From Metarhizium brunneum (Eukaryota > Ascomycota > Sordariomycetes > Hypocreales > Clavicipitaceae), in NCBI RefSeq assembly GCF_013426205.1, contig NC_089422.1, positions 2,108,001 to 2,172,000 of the forward strand: a DNA stretch of 64,000 nucleotides, read 5' to 3'. The notes under the pieces were generated by a model. The model worked only from the letters and a program-made list of their open reading frames with translations, had not been told where the DNA came from and ran no database searches. Below, one piece after another: positions 23,527-34,520 of the stretch (the first letter of the stretch is position 1; each line of letters opens with the position of its first letter). Made by a program: the position numbers and the translations under genes.

Positions 23527-26500
23527 CGAGCAGACTATGGCCGTTGCGCAACAAGTTCGTGATCGAGGTCAGTTGTCTCTGTAGGTGCCCGTCGGAGGGA
23601 TCGTCGGAAGAAGAAAAAATATCTTGCACAGTGGCCCTGGTGTGGGAGCTGGTGCGTGTTGCCCACAACCTGAATCTGCACGTGTGTCGAGAGACGGTGG
23701 CAAGTGACGTCGAGCCCGTTGGAATTAGAGGCACTGGCACCAAGAAAGGTTGGGAGAAAAAATCAAGAGAAGAAATCAAGGCCGCCAATGGTAAAGAGAA
23801 GAAGTATTACAGAGCCGTTACAGCCATTCAAGGCGTGTGTTGTCGAACACGGCCACTGCGCCTTGGGAGTTGAAGGTGGAAGGCGGCGGGCGGGCAGAAG
23901 GCTGTGTGGTGGTGGTTGAAAAAGAAGGAGGGTCGAAAAGTTGCGACTCGGAGCAATGGCAGAGAGGAGGGAGGAGGGTGGATAAATGGACAATTGGGCA
24001 CAGGTGCACCGTTGACCTGCCAGGCACTTGGAACAGTTGAGCTCCGGGTGGTTGCCGGCCGGCTCTAGGCGACCACAGCCAGCATTTGACCCCATAAGTC
24101 GAGGCACTGGGGCTGGCTGGTCAGTGCCGGATTGATGTCCATGTCTGGCCTGGTACCACCAGCACCAGGACGTCAAGCATCGAAGCGGGCCCGCGGCAGC
24201 TCCATACAGTGGATGGCAGACAGTGGACGGTGGCGCTGGGGCGACCCGTTGGCCTGACGGTACAAGTCAGGGGGTGGGCCGGATCCTCGAGGCGAGCGTT
24301 ACGGAGTACGAGATGTCCGGTGCAAAGACACCAAGATTGATGAGTCGACACTCGTTGACTTCTTCTCTCTCCGGGACATGCATGCAGGGCTCGACAAGTC
24401 AAGACTGAATACTACTACAATACCCCGTACGGAGCACGGAGCACGGGGTACACGCTCGACCACGCAGAGTCAGCGGGTGTATGTCCAGTCAACTGATCAA
24501 TTCATTGATGCCCTCTTTGCCAGGCGCCAACGACAGATGTTCCGCTGACAACATTGAACAGCCATTATAGGTGGGGGCCACACGTGCACTTTTGTCACTT
24601 CAACTTGGTACGACATTCAAGCAGCATCGAACTACAATACCGTTGAATGCTGCTTCTCTGTACCGATTATGTTCAATCGTCTCCCGGGCGTGGCACCTCA
24701 TTGCCCAAGCCGTCTGCTACGTATGTACTATATCCATCCTCCCGATGCTCCTCTTGCGGCCGCTGCCAAAAGCCTCACGAAAACGGCCTATGGAGGCGCA
24801 CCACCAGCCCGGAGGTACAATGTACATGTACCACAAACAGGCCAGGTGCCAGGCAATCAGAGCGCTTCAATGCTCACTGAACTCGCACTGCAATCCAACC
24901 AACACTGACATGGACGTTGGTCGCGACAACAAATGACTTGCGTTCCTTTTGTTGTCTTTAATGTTGTCTGCACGCAAATGACAAATACTTATGTACACAC
25001 CTGGCATGCCAAACGACCGCAGGCGCACACTGTTTTTTGGTCCTCCCTCTTTGTCTCCCCCTCTCTTTCTCCCGGGCCCAAGTCGCAACCCGTGCCTATT
25101 TACGTATGTTTCTTCAATGTTGTCGCCAGCACACCCTCGTCCTTGTCCTGCATCGTAGTTGTGCCTGGCAAGAGTCAGTCAACGCTGTCTACTGTACGGC
25201 AAGAGTCATGTACCAGGACCTTCCGATTGGATCGTTTTCTTTCCTTTGGTTCCAAAGTTACATTACACTGGTACCAGACTTAAGTATAGATTGTCTGGGC
25301 GCCAACGAGCCTCCGTAGGCACTATTGATCGCTTGTCACTTTTGTATTCCAGTGGGCATGTTTGTCAGAGCACAGAGCACATATGGGTTTGACACGGGCG
25401 CCGATGCCTGCAGATTATTAGTACTAGTACTCCCTACAATCACGGCAAACTTGGTCTGGAGTTCGGGGACTGCACAGCCTTCATCATATTATACCTTCAC
25501 ATACCTTTTGGTTGCGTCATTGTGTTCTTGTATTGGGGGTCAGGGCAACAGCAGGGCTCGGCCGCAGCTAATTACTGCACACGTTGCACTTCTTTCACCG
25601 TTTTGCCAAGTAATCCTACTAGGATAGCTTCTTGCCATCTTAGGGATAGTATTCCGAAGCAATGTTGGCAAGATTATCGAGCAGGATGTGTTGAAGTGTC
25701 ACGGTGAGTCCTTGGCAGGTGATTTGAAGTTTGAAGGCCATGTCACACGCCATCTGGCCTGTCCGAGAACTAGCAATCAATTCCAACCATCCACAACAAA
25801 AAAGGAGCATGGAAGCCTGACCGTCGTTCCAAAGTGGGTTATCATTTAGTTACTACTAGTATTCCGTACTAAGGAGACAATGATGAAGCGGGAAGTGGAG
25901 GCGACCAAGACAACAGATGCCCGAAATGTGTGTGTGGATGGCGTACGATTACTCCGTAGAATTGGGATACTAGTCCTCATGGGCGAATGAAGTGCTCAAG
26001 GGGGCCAAATTCGGGCTGGCTGTGGGAAATAGCGCGTCTACAACAGTCGAGTGATATCCCGAGAGCAGGGAAACTTGTAGGGCAACTAACTTGTACGGTG
26101 CAAAAGCAGAGGGGACCATTTGGCGTTGCAACGGATGACGATAGGCTCTAGTCGCTTGTGGATGGTGGATCGGCGCCTGGCGGCGCGCAGAGTGTTGTCA
26201 TGGTGAGGATGAGGCGGATAAAAAATGACCGGTGATTACTGCTCAAGGCATCGACTTGGCCGTCCATCAACAAAGCCCGCAGAGAAAGCCGAAATGCCCG
26301 ACGCTCAGCTCTTGCTCAACCCTTGCTTAGGTGGAGGAAACGTGTTGTATCTTTTCATCGTCATGCTACCTACATAGCCGTCAACGTGTCGTAGTTTGTT
26401 GATTTATCAATTGATCGCTGGCTACATCGTCCCCGGTGCTAAGATGACTGGGTAAATGTCACCACAGACACATGGAAATATGCCCGTGTCTGCTGGTTTA

Positions 26501-29500
26501 GCGTTAGCCTACCTCCTGAGCGGAGCAGAAGATCTCAACTGGGTACCGGATGTTTCCATTTGAACACTGAAGTGGGCGTTTCAAGACCATGCTTCCCCGA
26601 TCCAGTTGACGATTTGGCTCCTTCCGTTTTCGTTTCCGTGAGACAAGAATTTCTCGGAGCCCTGAGCCCCAGATGTCCTTGGAACGCCGGAATTTATTTT
26701 CAAGGCTGTGCAGACAGCAAAATGACAGATGGCATGTTTATTGCCCAGAGCACGGTTGACTGGCCCCTTAGACATTATGGCACTGTTGCTATAAAAACAG
26801 GCCAGGACTGCGTCGTCGCAACGCTCATGGTCCAACAGGCTGTTTGTGCCGGAAGAGGTAGTTGGGCATTCCAAGTCCCACCGCCAAGGTCCAAAGGATA
26901 AGATCCCTCAGTAAAAAGCCACCCATGGCGAATGCCTCGGTTTGCATTATTAGCAGCGTGACAGGCAGAGATGTACTCCGTATCATAGGCCAAGAAGATG
27001 GTGCCGGTGACATCGAAGGACCCAATGGCTGATCAAGGGCATAGCTTGCCTGCGTCTGTCTGCCTTCCCGGCCAAGAAAAGGCTACGACGATTCGCTGGC
27101 TGGCAAGCTAGATGGCCAAGAGCATTGGTATTTGGACGAAAACACGACGAACAAAGGGATCAGCGGGTTGTGACGCCATAGGCGCCACAGGCTGGATCCT
27201 CCCCCTGCGACTCCGTAGACAAGGGTCGCACACCGGTGCTCGAAAATGACCCTTGTACGACGTCCTGGACGCCACACGATGCATGCCTTGCACGGTGCAT
27301 CCGCAACATGGCCAACCTGCAGCTTGCAGCGGCGGGCATCCAGTCAGCCAGTCCGCGGGAGGCCCAAAGCCAATGGGTCTTTGAGGGGGACAGCACGGCT
27401 GCAGCGATTAAGGGGGGGAGAAAACAAAGAAAGGCAAGGGTGATTTGAGGAATACTGAGAGCAGAGAGGCAAGAGGCTCACCACGTATCACCACGCTGCA
27501 GCTTCAGAATGCCTGTCGGCTTGCCACGAGTCCCCCCTGTCGGCCGTGGTGCAGTTTGCAGGTACCTGGGTTCCGGTCCCGTGACCGGAATTTGCTGACC
27601 TGGGCAACTGGTAACGGGGCGGTCAAGCCACGGCGACATGGCAAATGGACCATGGGAACGTGTGCCCACAACCTGCATCATGAGGCAAAGCAGTGTTGTA
27701 GTGTTGTTGTTCGGTTCAGGGTCAGATGGAAGAATATTGAATCAACTGTACATACAATCCTAGGCAGAAACCCAGCGAGGGCGTCGTTGGCGGTAAAAGA
27801 CTGTCAGCTTGGGCGGGAAGGTACGACCCTGGTGAGTACTTCAGAAAGTGAGGCAACACCTCTCGAACTGGCACGCCAATCACGCGTCAACGCGGACTTT
27901 GGGTAGAAACAACATCACACACATGACCGTTCGTCATTGGAACTGGTTCATCGTCAGCACCCTCGATTTTTTCCAGATCGTCTGCACTCCATTCCCACCA
28001 TGGTAACGGCACCGTGGATCGTGCGGGTGCTGTCAGCCGCGGGCAAACTAGGCGAACCAACTGTCTGTTCTTTCAAGCCGCCCACCCCGTCAAAGTTGAA
28101 GGGGCCAGTCTGGGGATTTCTTAGCTGCATTGCCACGCCGCCCTTTGCCGTTCTCGAGATGCAATTCAGATTCACGCTACTCCGTACTCCGTACTTGGAC
28201 GGCCGCACACAGGGTCTGTCTGCATTCAATGGGCTGAGAGGGAATGGTCCTGGCCGCAAGAAGCCGTGCTAAATCTCAACACCCAATTTGTCACAACCCT
28301 CAACTGACCCCTGTGTTGCTTGTTGCTAAAATTTCGCTGTTCGACATTAGATCTGTCATAACACTGAAAAGAGCATTGCCAATATCTGTAACTCAATATA
28401 GCAATCTTCTAGATGTGGACATCCCTCAAGGGGCTCTTTCTACTACTATGTACTAATTCAACAACATATTTGTATCCGCACCCTTCCCTCTTCCTACCCG
28501 CCGCACGGCGATGCTCCATCCTCGTGGACAAAGCGGGGACATGGAAATTAGCATCAACAAGTAAATCGCTATCATACAAAACGGCGGCCCCCGCTCATCC
28601 TCACCACCTCCTTTTGGCTTGTTTGGGCCAGTGAGAAACCAAAACCTCGTTGAAAGGAGGGATTGGTAGTAATTCTCCTCACCTCGTCTGGCACCCCGGG
28701 TGGATTCGCCTGATGTCATGGATCGGCACTGCTCCGTGTACCGGGGTATTTGAAAACAGTACTACGCAACGCTCGCTGGCCTTACCAGCTTGCCAGCCTC
28801 AGACTTCCCAGATCTCCAAGGCAGGATACGGAGTGTTTGCCACCTGTGGCCTCATATCGCATCAAGTGGTTCAACAGCCTCGCAATTTTTCTGACAGCAC
28901 AGCCGTGGCGTCGCTGGGGATTTTTGTGAATCGATTTTCGTGGCCAAACCCGCAGGTGCCGACTCTAACAATCTTGGCCATCTAGGAGGAGGGGAATGCT
29001 CCCGTGGCAGGAATCAGGCAGATGTTTTCAGACTGATTGGTTCCTGCAGTTGTTGTACAAGTTAATACTTGGCTATCGTCATGGGGCATGCCATTTCCCG
29101 CGACCGACGTCACAAAGTTGTCCGGGATGAAATAGGACCAAAACTGTGACGTACTTGGACTCAGCTATTTGCCCCAACAGAAACAACATTGTGGTTTTCA
29201 ATGTTGCTGCTGAGTCAAGTTGATTAATGAATTACATACGGAGTCGCTCAGACACATCTTGCTATCCATGACAGCACATTGTATTTGTTCGGAGCTAGTC
29301 AACTGGGTGGAAATGGCGGGTGTAGCAGGCGAGGTCATTAGCTGTCTCACAACTACGTTGAGACAGCCATCATAGCGTCAACAAAGCGTCAATTTTTAAA
29401 CCCTCAGGCACCTCGCACAGTACGAGAGGTAAGCATGACGTTGCCATGCTACATCGCTTGCGGTATGGTTCACACATCGACAATTGGCGATGCAACCTGA

Positions 29501-30975
29501 CCTGCCTGTCTGCTTCTTCGCACTTTGTTTCTATCGTTGACTGAAACAGCCTTGATCGCAGATCACCAGCTACGAAGTGCCGGTTACCCAGCGCGTGCCA
29601 AGAATGCACGGCTGTCTCTCAACTGCACAAAGTTGTCGGCATCGCAATAGCGCCGGAATTCGTCCCTATCAAGCCAGTGGCATTCGTACCGAACATGCTG
29701 TTCGTCAACTACAACTTGAAGTCTTCTATCCCCTCCCCGCGTGCATACATGCCCCCAAGTTCTTGACCCCACGGCCCTGATACCCGCCAGGTGTTTTATA
29801 TCGTTCATTTTATGTCTCCATGACCGAATCTAGCACCGATCATCGGGCTCAGCCATCAAATGAAACACTCACGTCTTCAGTCTTTTGTTCATCACACAGA
29901 TGTCGAGTAGCGGTCAATTAACTGCTGCCTGCTGAATATTGCGTAATTCAACTGCTACTGTATGCAACACCGAGACAACTTTGACGTTATCGGGCGTCGT
30001 GTCTCCGGTGCTTTCATGTCTCTCTGGCACGCCGGCCAGCCCGGATGTTGCTCTTATGTCAAATCTGCCTTTGCTATACATCCGGCCCGCCAATATTTCT
30101 GCGGGTGTCAATTTTCGGAAAGTTTCTAGGTTTACTGTTTATATCCTGGTCTAGCGGCAAGACCGGTCATTGTTATCGACCATGAGTTCCCGAAGGAAGA
30201 GGTTGGGATGAAGAGATTGGCCCGGCCGCAGGTAATCGTAATACGCTTCTCATTATTCCTTTATTGCCCCCTACACAGTGAAGTACTTGTGTATAGAAGG
30301 GTAGTTTATCGGCTTGCTGGCTCAAACCTAGACTACTACAGGCACACGATTTGCTGGAAATGTTACAGAGTTACTCATGGCATATCTACAGCTAGTTTGG
30401 ATCCAGACCATCAAGTCCTGGCCAGGCCAGCTGACTTGATACATCGATTTCCGCAGGTTTCTTTGGCTAAGCTAATACATTATTCCGTCTCCTATCTCTC
30501 ATTTACCCGCTCGACAATGAACTCCTTCCGCGCTGGTAGACACATAGATTAGATCATACATGCTCACATTTCCACCATGACCATGCTATAGTTCAATTAG
30601 TCGAGAATATTGTGATTCCATTCAAGTGTTCACATTACACATGTGCAAAGGGCTCATTGCGAAATTCGAATCGCTCCTGGAAGCGGAACGTGCCCTTTAT
30701 TTCTAGCCACGCCATCCGTCACCGGCGCCGAGTATCCAATTCATTTTCATGAGTTTCAGCCCATGCCTCGTGATGAAAATTGCCGTGTCGAAGGACCACT
30801 GCACAAATCCCTCTCCGCCGACATCTTCTTTGGACAGCGATAGGTCGTGTAGTTCTCGGAAAAGAAGGAAGTGGAAGGAAGAGATATCTACAAGGGCAAG
30901 AACTACATCACCATTATCTCGTGCTCTCTAAAGGCGGAATCCAACCCAACTCCCCCCTTGAGCAACTTTGTGCAA
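23527..30975. other. 7.4 kb gene desert
   Basis: I find no spliceable gene or recognisable domain on either strand. Frames are short, start at non-ATG codons or overlap. The tract is not uniformly AT-rich, so it is not simply RIP-mutated transposon sequence. It holds perfect TACTCCGTA/TACGGAGTA words at 24300, 25950, 26974, 28178 and 28185, and near-matches at 28828 and 29238. A perfect 8-bp-arm hairpin, TTCCGGTC-CCGT-GACCGGAA, lies near 27570-27590. It may contain long non-coding transcripts or the long promoter of a regulated gene. Confidence 0.4.
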
Positions 30976-31532
30976 TCACTTTTCAGAATATGAAGGCGTG
31001 AAAACCACCTCAACTATGGTGTGCGTACTCGTCTTCTGGTCGAGCGGCGAGATGGGATATTCCGTCAGCGCGGGCTTCGTCTTGCCCACAGTGCTATTCA
31101 CATCCCTCAACGGTTGCAAACCCGGTAGAACCCAGTGCCTCCAAAGGCAAAATTGGGCTCGTCTGGCGTGGCAGCGTCCGGGTCAACTAACACCAACCTG
31201 TATGATGTGTCAATCGATGCATCGGGCTGCAAGTTTGGCACGATTGCCAATGAGCACCTTGCTCTCCGACACAGGGTCACCAATTATAAATTACAATAAC
31301 CCAAGAGCAGCGAGAAATACGATACCTCAGGATCAAACTGAACCGACGGCACAGTCTTTAATTTCTGTCACACGAAAGAGATTTCCTAGTTCGGCTGCCT
31401 TCCCGTCAAACGGGATAGACAGTTGGGTCGAGGGCTAGAAGTCCGAGGCATCAGGGTCGGTGCGCTACCCGGGACAAGGCCAGCGCGGACGAGAGAGTCA
31501 GAGAGTGCCTGCACATGGGAACCGAGACTCAT
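30976..31532 (-). pseudogene. broken PEBP-family (phosphatidylethanolamine-binding protein) gene
   Basis: Pieces of one PEBP gene lie in order but in different frames on the minus strand. They are a start MSLGSHVQALSDSLVRAGLVPGS (only part is needed to recognise it), then STQLSIPFDGKAAELGNLF, an apparent intron (GT at 31325, AG ending 31198), then LVDPDAATPDEPNFAF and RHWVLPGLQPL with KTKPALTEY. These are hallmark PEBP ligand-site motifs (DPDAP and the RHW strand). Damage includes a frame change and an in-frame TAG at a position where Gln is expected (before the STQLS block). There is also a one-base loss near 31141 between the FAF and RHW blocks, and no recognisable C-terminal third. Intact relatives are carboxypeptidase Y inhibitor-like proteins. 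Confidence 0.75.
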
Positions 31533-31689
31533 CCTGTCTGCTACTTCAGTGGGGATATTTATAACAAGAAAAAAATAAATAAAAATAGGTGTGTTAAAGG
31601 GAGGTAAATAAATCGGAGAGCGATGGACTTACTTCCACGCCGGGGTTATGCTCGTCTGCGTCGGGTACAGTGCCGTCGCGACGCTGAGG

Positions 31690-32471
31690 GCGCGGTAGGT
31701 CGCTTTCTGCGCTGGTGGAAAGTCACGCTGTCAAATGCCGGATTCACCATTTCCAGCCCAGACATGATTGCCCTTGGCATGGGGGAGATCCAGGGACCAG
31801 AACCCCAGACGGACGATCCCACGTGTTGCCAAGCTCATTTTCTACAGACTGGCTGGATTCTATGCGCTTGGCGTTTTGGCAGTGGCCATCCTTTGCAGTT
31901 TCAGGAACAAGAGGCTCATGGGGGTCATTGAAGATAACGCCGCCGGGTCGGCTGCCAGTCTGTGGGTGATTGGGATTGAGAACTTGGGCATCACGGGGCT
32001 ACCCGGCTTGATCAATGCCACTATTCTCCTCTCGGGCATGTCTTGCGGAAAGGGTCATCTTTACTCGTCGTCCAGAACGCTTTATGGCCTGGCAAGAGGT
32101 ATACCGTCTCGCTTCTCTGTTCACAAGCTGACTTTACTTACACCCGAGCAGAGACAAGCTGACACTATCCAGACGGCCAAGCACCCAGATCCCTCGTCAA
32201 GTGCACCGAATCTGGCGTCCCCGTCTATTTCGTTGCCCTCGTGAGCCTCATCACCTGCATAACGTTTCTTGTGACTGCTATCTTGTATTTTGGATGCAAG
32301 GTTTGGAGGGTGACCGAGACGGTTGATTCGCAGACGGCGGATTTGGTGAGTGGCAAGGCCGAGGTTGATGAAGAGTGCAAGATCTAGGATGAGGATGGGA
32401 TCGAGGAGAATGACAAGGCGAGGCTAATAGAGATGCCCCTTTAGAAGAGATGTTAGGAGAGAGTGTGGTAG
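31690..32471 (+). pseudogene. broken amino-acid permease gene (APC/AAT type)
   Basis: Only the 3' half remains. In frame one it reads RFLRWWKVTL and FTISSPDMIALGMGEIQ. After a 7-nt insertion at about 31790-31800 it continues in another frame with RRTIPRVAKLIFYRLAGFY, WVIGIENLGITGLPGLIN and SSSRTLYGLAR. A real intron follows (32099-32172, GT-AG), then GQAPRSLVKCTESGVPVYF. Near 32280 the sequence jumps from FLVTAI straight to the C-terminal GCKVWRVTE, so the region expected to hold the last three TM helices is deleted. The tail DLVSGKAEVDEEC ends at a TAG where Trp is expected, and two more Trp-to-TAG changes follow before the natural end. It is convergent with the PLC gene. Confidence 0.8.
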
Positions 32472-32761
32472 TTGATTACACTTGGTTAACTAGATTAATA
32501 AGAGAGTGACAGATAGTATTTCTGTATTAGGTCTACAAGTTAGATCCTAAACCGTCTTTATATTCGTCGCGTGTGATGAGGATGGGATCGAGGAGAATAA
32601 CAAGGCGAGGCTAATGGAGATGCCCCTTTGGAAGAGATGTTAGGAGAGAGTATGGTAGTTGATTACACTCGGTTAACTAGATCAATAAGAGAGTGACGGA
32701 TAGTATTTCTGTATTGGGTCTACAAGTTAGATCCTATGCCGTCTTTATATTCGTCGCGTGT
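32388..32761. repeat. 187-bp tandem duplication with RIP-like differences
   Basis: Unit 1 is 32388-32574 and unit 2 is 32575-32761. They are the same length without indels. I count ten differences, of which nine are transitions and one is a transversion. Each unit contains the 3' end of the permease reading frame plus its 3' flank. Unit 2 ends 4 nt before the PLC stop codon on the opposite strand. Confidence 0.93.
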
Positions 32762-32765
32762 CATT

Positions 32766-34520
32766 TTAAACGTCGTCAATCTCAATCTTCACCAGGATTG
32801 TACACTTAGTCTCCCCGCCCTTCATATCCATCATGCGAATGAAACTCCATCCAGGCACGGCATACAGTAGCCGAATAGCGGCCACAGCAATCATGGGGTT
32901 TCTAGCCCACGCATCGTCACTCTTGATGAGCATCCGCAGGAAGACCAACTCATTATCTTCATAGACCCATTCCAGTGTCTCATCCCAAATTGGCTCTGTA
33001 ACCGGAGGGTTGTCACCCCTATGTAGAATGCTGAATTTGTGATGTTTATACGGCGTCGTCTTGCGCTTATATGTGTCACCTTCAATGTCGCCTGGGCTGT
33101 ACAAGTTACATGTCAGGTACGGCCTGAGAGAGTCTGCCTCTCGGTCTTCGTGGACGGGGATATCCGTTGCTCCGGCGACATGCAAACGGAGTCTTTTTTT
33201 CTTGCCAGTGAGGATTCTGCCGTCGCCGCCGCTTCGAAGGGCTGCTGGCTTCAGGATGTAGCCCTCTGAGCCGCTGAACAACGCGTCGTTGAGCTGATTG
33301 CTTGTGCCAAATGTTTGCCAATTGAGAGCGCAGATTTGCGCGCCGATGGCCCAGAACTTGAGGGGCTTGAGGTTTGATGAGGAGATTCGTGTGCCCTTGG
33401 GGTAGACGCGCATGAGGTGTTGAGAGTTGTGGGCAGCGATGGCGATGGATTCATCGGGGAGGTGTGAGGACAGACCCGATTCGGAGACGTTGATGAGGTG
33501 GTGGTGCGGCCCGTTTACAAGAGTACCTGGGTTGAACCAGGAGTTGTCGACTGGTTTCACAGACTGGGCGTATACACCCAAGTCTGCTAGTTCGGGAATG
33601 ATGCCGGCGGGAGCAGCTTCTTTTGTCTTCTCCTTGTATGCCTTTCGAGCGGCTTTGGCTTCCTCCCCTTCCTGCTCATTGTCCGACGGCGACTCGCTCT
33701 CGGATTCCTCAGCGGCGCCGACATCTCCCTTGAGATCGTACTCGACAATGACAGCAATACAGGCGCCCAAATCAGCCAGACACACATGTTCATCTTCGCC
33801 GCTCTGTTCTCGATGTCCCTTCTGTATGACCGGCTGAGCAAGTAGTCGATCCCCAAGAACCTCCTTCATAATCTCCACCAGTCGCTTCTGTCCCTGCTCA
33901 CCGCAATGGTTCTCGAGCGACAGCAAAATAGGCGCAACAGCATACGAGGGGTCCTTTTGCGCAATGGCCTTTTCCTCGTCAAAGACATCCCGAATAGTCT
34001 CACACACCTGCCTGAACAAGATATGCGACACCAGAGTGAAACCGTGAGTGACCTTGGGTTCCTCAGGATTCGCGCTGTTATCCCAGGCGTCTATTTCAAC
34101 ACACCGCGACCCCGTCTTCAAGGCAGTCTCGTATGCCGATGCCGACGACGTCCCGTACAGCTGGTGCGCCATGAGATATGTGTTGTGGCTGGAGCTGATG
34201 AAGTATTCTGGCAAGGGGCGGGACCTGTCCAGCAGCGACTCGGGCACGTCGAAGTGAGATTTGCCCAGCAAGCTGCGCAAGGCAGGAGTGGTTTCATTGG
34301 AGCCGATGCCTGCATCGTGCTCTGCAATGACTTTCTGCTTGGCAAGGTATTTGCGAAGAGCATTGCTGACGTTGAGCTGCTGCTTTGCGTGGTGAGCTTT
34401 CCGCGTGCTGCGACCTCCGCCGCCCACAGAGTCGACGGCAATGCCCTCCCCTCCGTCTTCGTCGTCGGAGCCGAAGGGATTGAGCTTGGAAAATTTGGAT
34501 GAAATGTGATGATCTGCCAT
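32766..34520 (-). CDS. phosphoinositide-specific phospholipase C
   Basis: Hydrolyses PIP2 to inositol trisphosphate and diacylglycerol at the membrane. Single exon, 584 aa. The X box (about residues 104-245) contains the first catalytic His in FISSSHNTYL (H112), the calcium ligands E142 and D144 in CVEIDAWD, and the second His in VTHGFTLVS (H159). An acidic linker (about 275-300, rich in E and S) separates it from the Y box (PKGTRISSSNLKPLKFWAIG to LNDALFSGSEGYILKP). A C2 domain follows (LRLHVAGATDIP to the end). There is no EF-hand N-terminal extension as in yeast Plc1; the start is a short acidic tail, as in the short fungal PLCs. Intact. Its 3' end abuts the tandem duplication. Confidence 0.95.
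   Translation of the reverse strand: MADHHISSKFSKLNPFGSDDEDGGEGIAVDSVGGGGRSTRKAHHAKQQLNVSNALRKYLAKQKVIAEHDAGIGSNETTPALRSLLGKSHFDVPESLLDRSRPLPEYFISSSHNTYLMAHQLYGTSSASAYETALKTGSRCVEIDAWDNSANPEEPKVTHGFTLVSHILFRQVCETIRDVFDEEKAIAQKDPSYAVAPILLSLENHCGEQGQKRLVEIMKEVLGDRLLAQPVIQKGHREQSGEDEHVCLADLGACIAVIVEYDLKGDVGAAEESESESPSDNEQEGEEAKAARKAYKEKTKEAAPAGIIPELADLGVYAQSVKPVDNSWFNPGTLVNGPHHHLINVSESGLSSHLPDESIAIAAHNSQHLMRVYPKGTRISSSNLKPLKFWAIGAQICALNWQTFGTSNQLNDALFSGSEGYILKPAALRSGGDGRILTGKKKRLRLHVAGATDIPVHEDREADSLRPYLTCNLYSPGDIEGDTYKRKTTPYKHHKFSILHRGDNPPVTEPIWDETLEWVYEDNELVFLRMLIKSDDAWARNPMIAVAAIRLLYAVPGWSFIRMMDMKGGETKCTILVKIEIDDV

Noticed and set aside
27566..27592. T-arm-like palindrome as part of a tRNA
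   Set aside because: It is a perfect short hairpin, but no anticodon or acceptor stem is found at the proper distance.
30145..30215. tRNA-like stretch (TGGTCTAGCGGCAAGA)
   Set aside because: Only an A-box-like segment is present; no T arm or acceptor pairing could be drawn.
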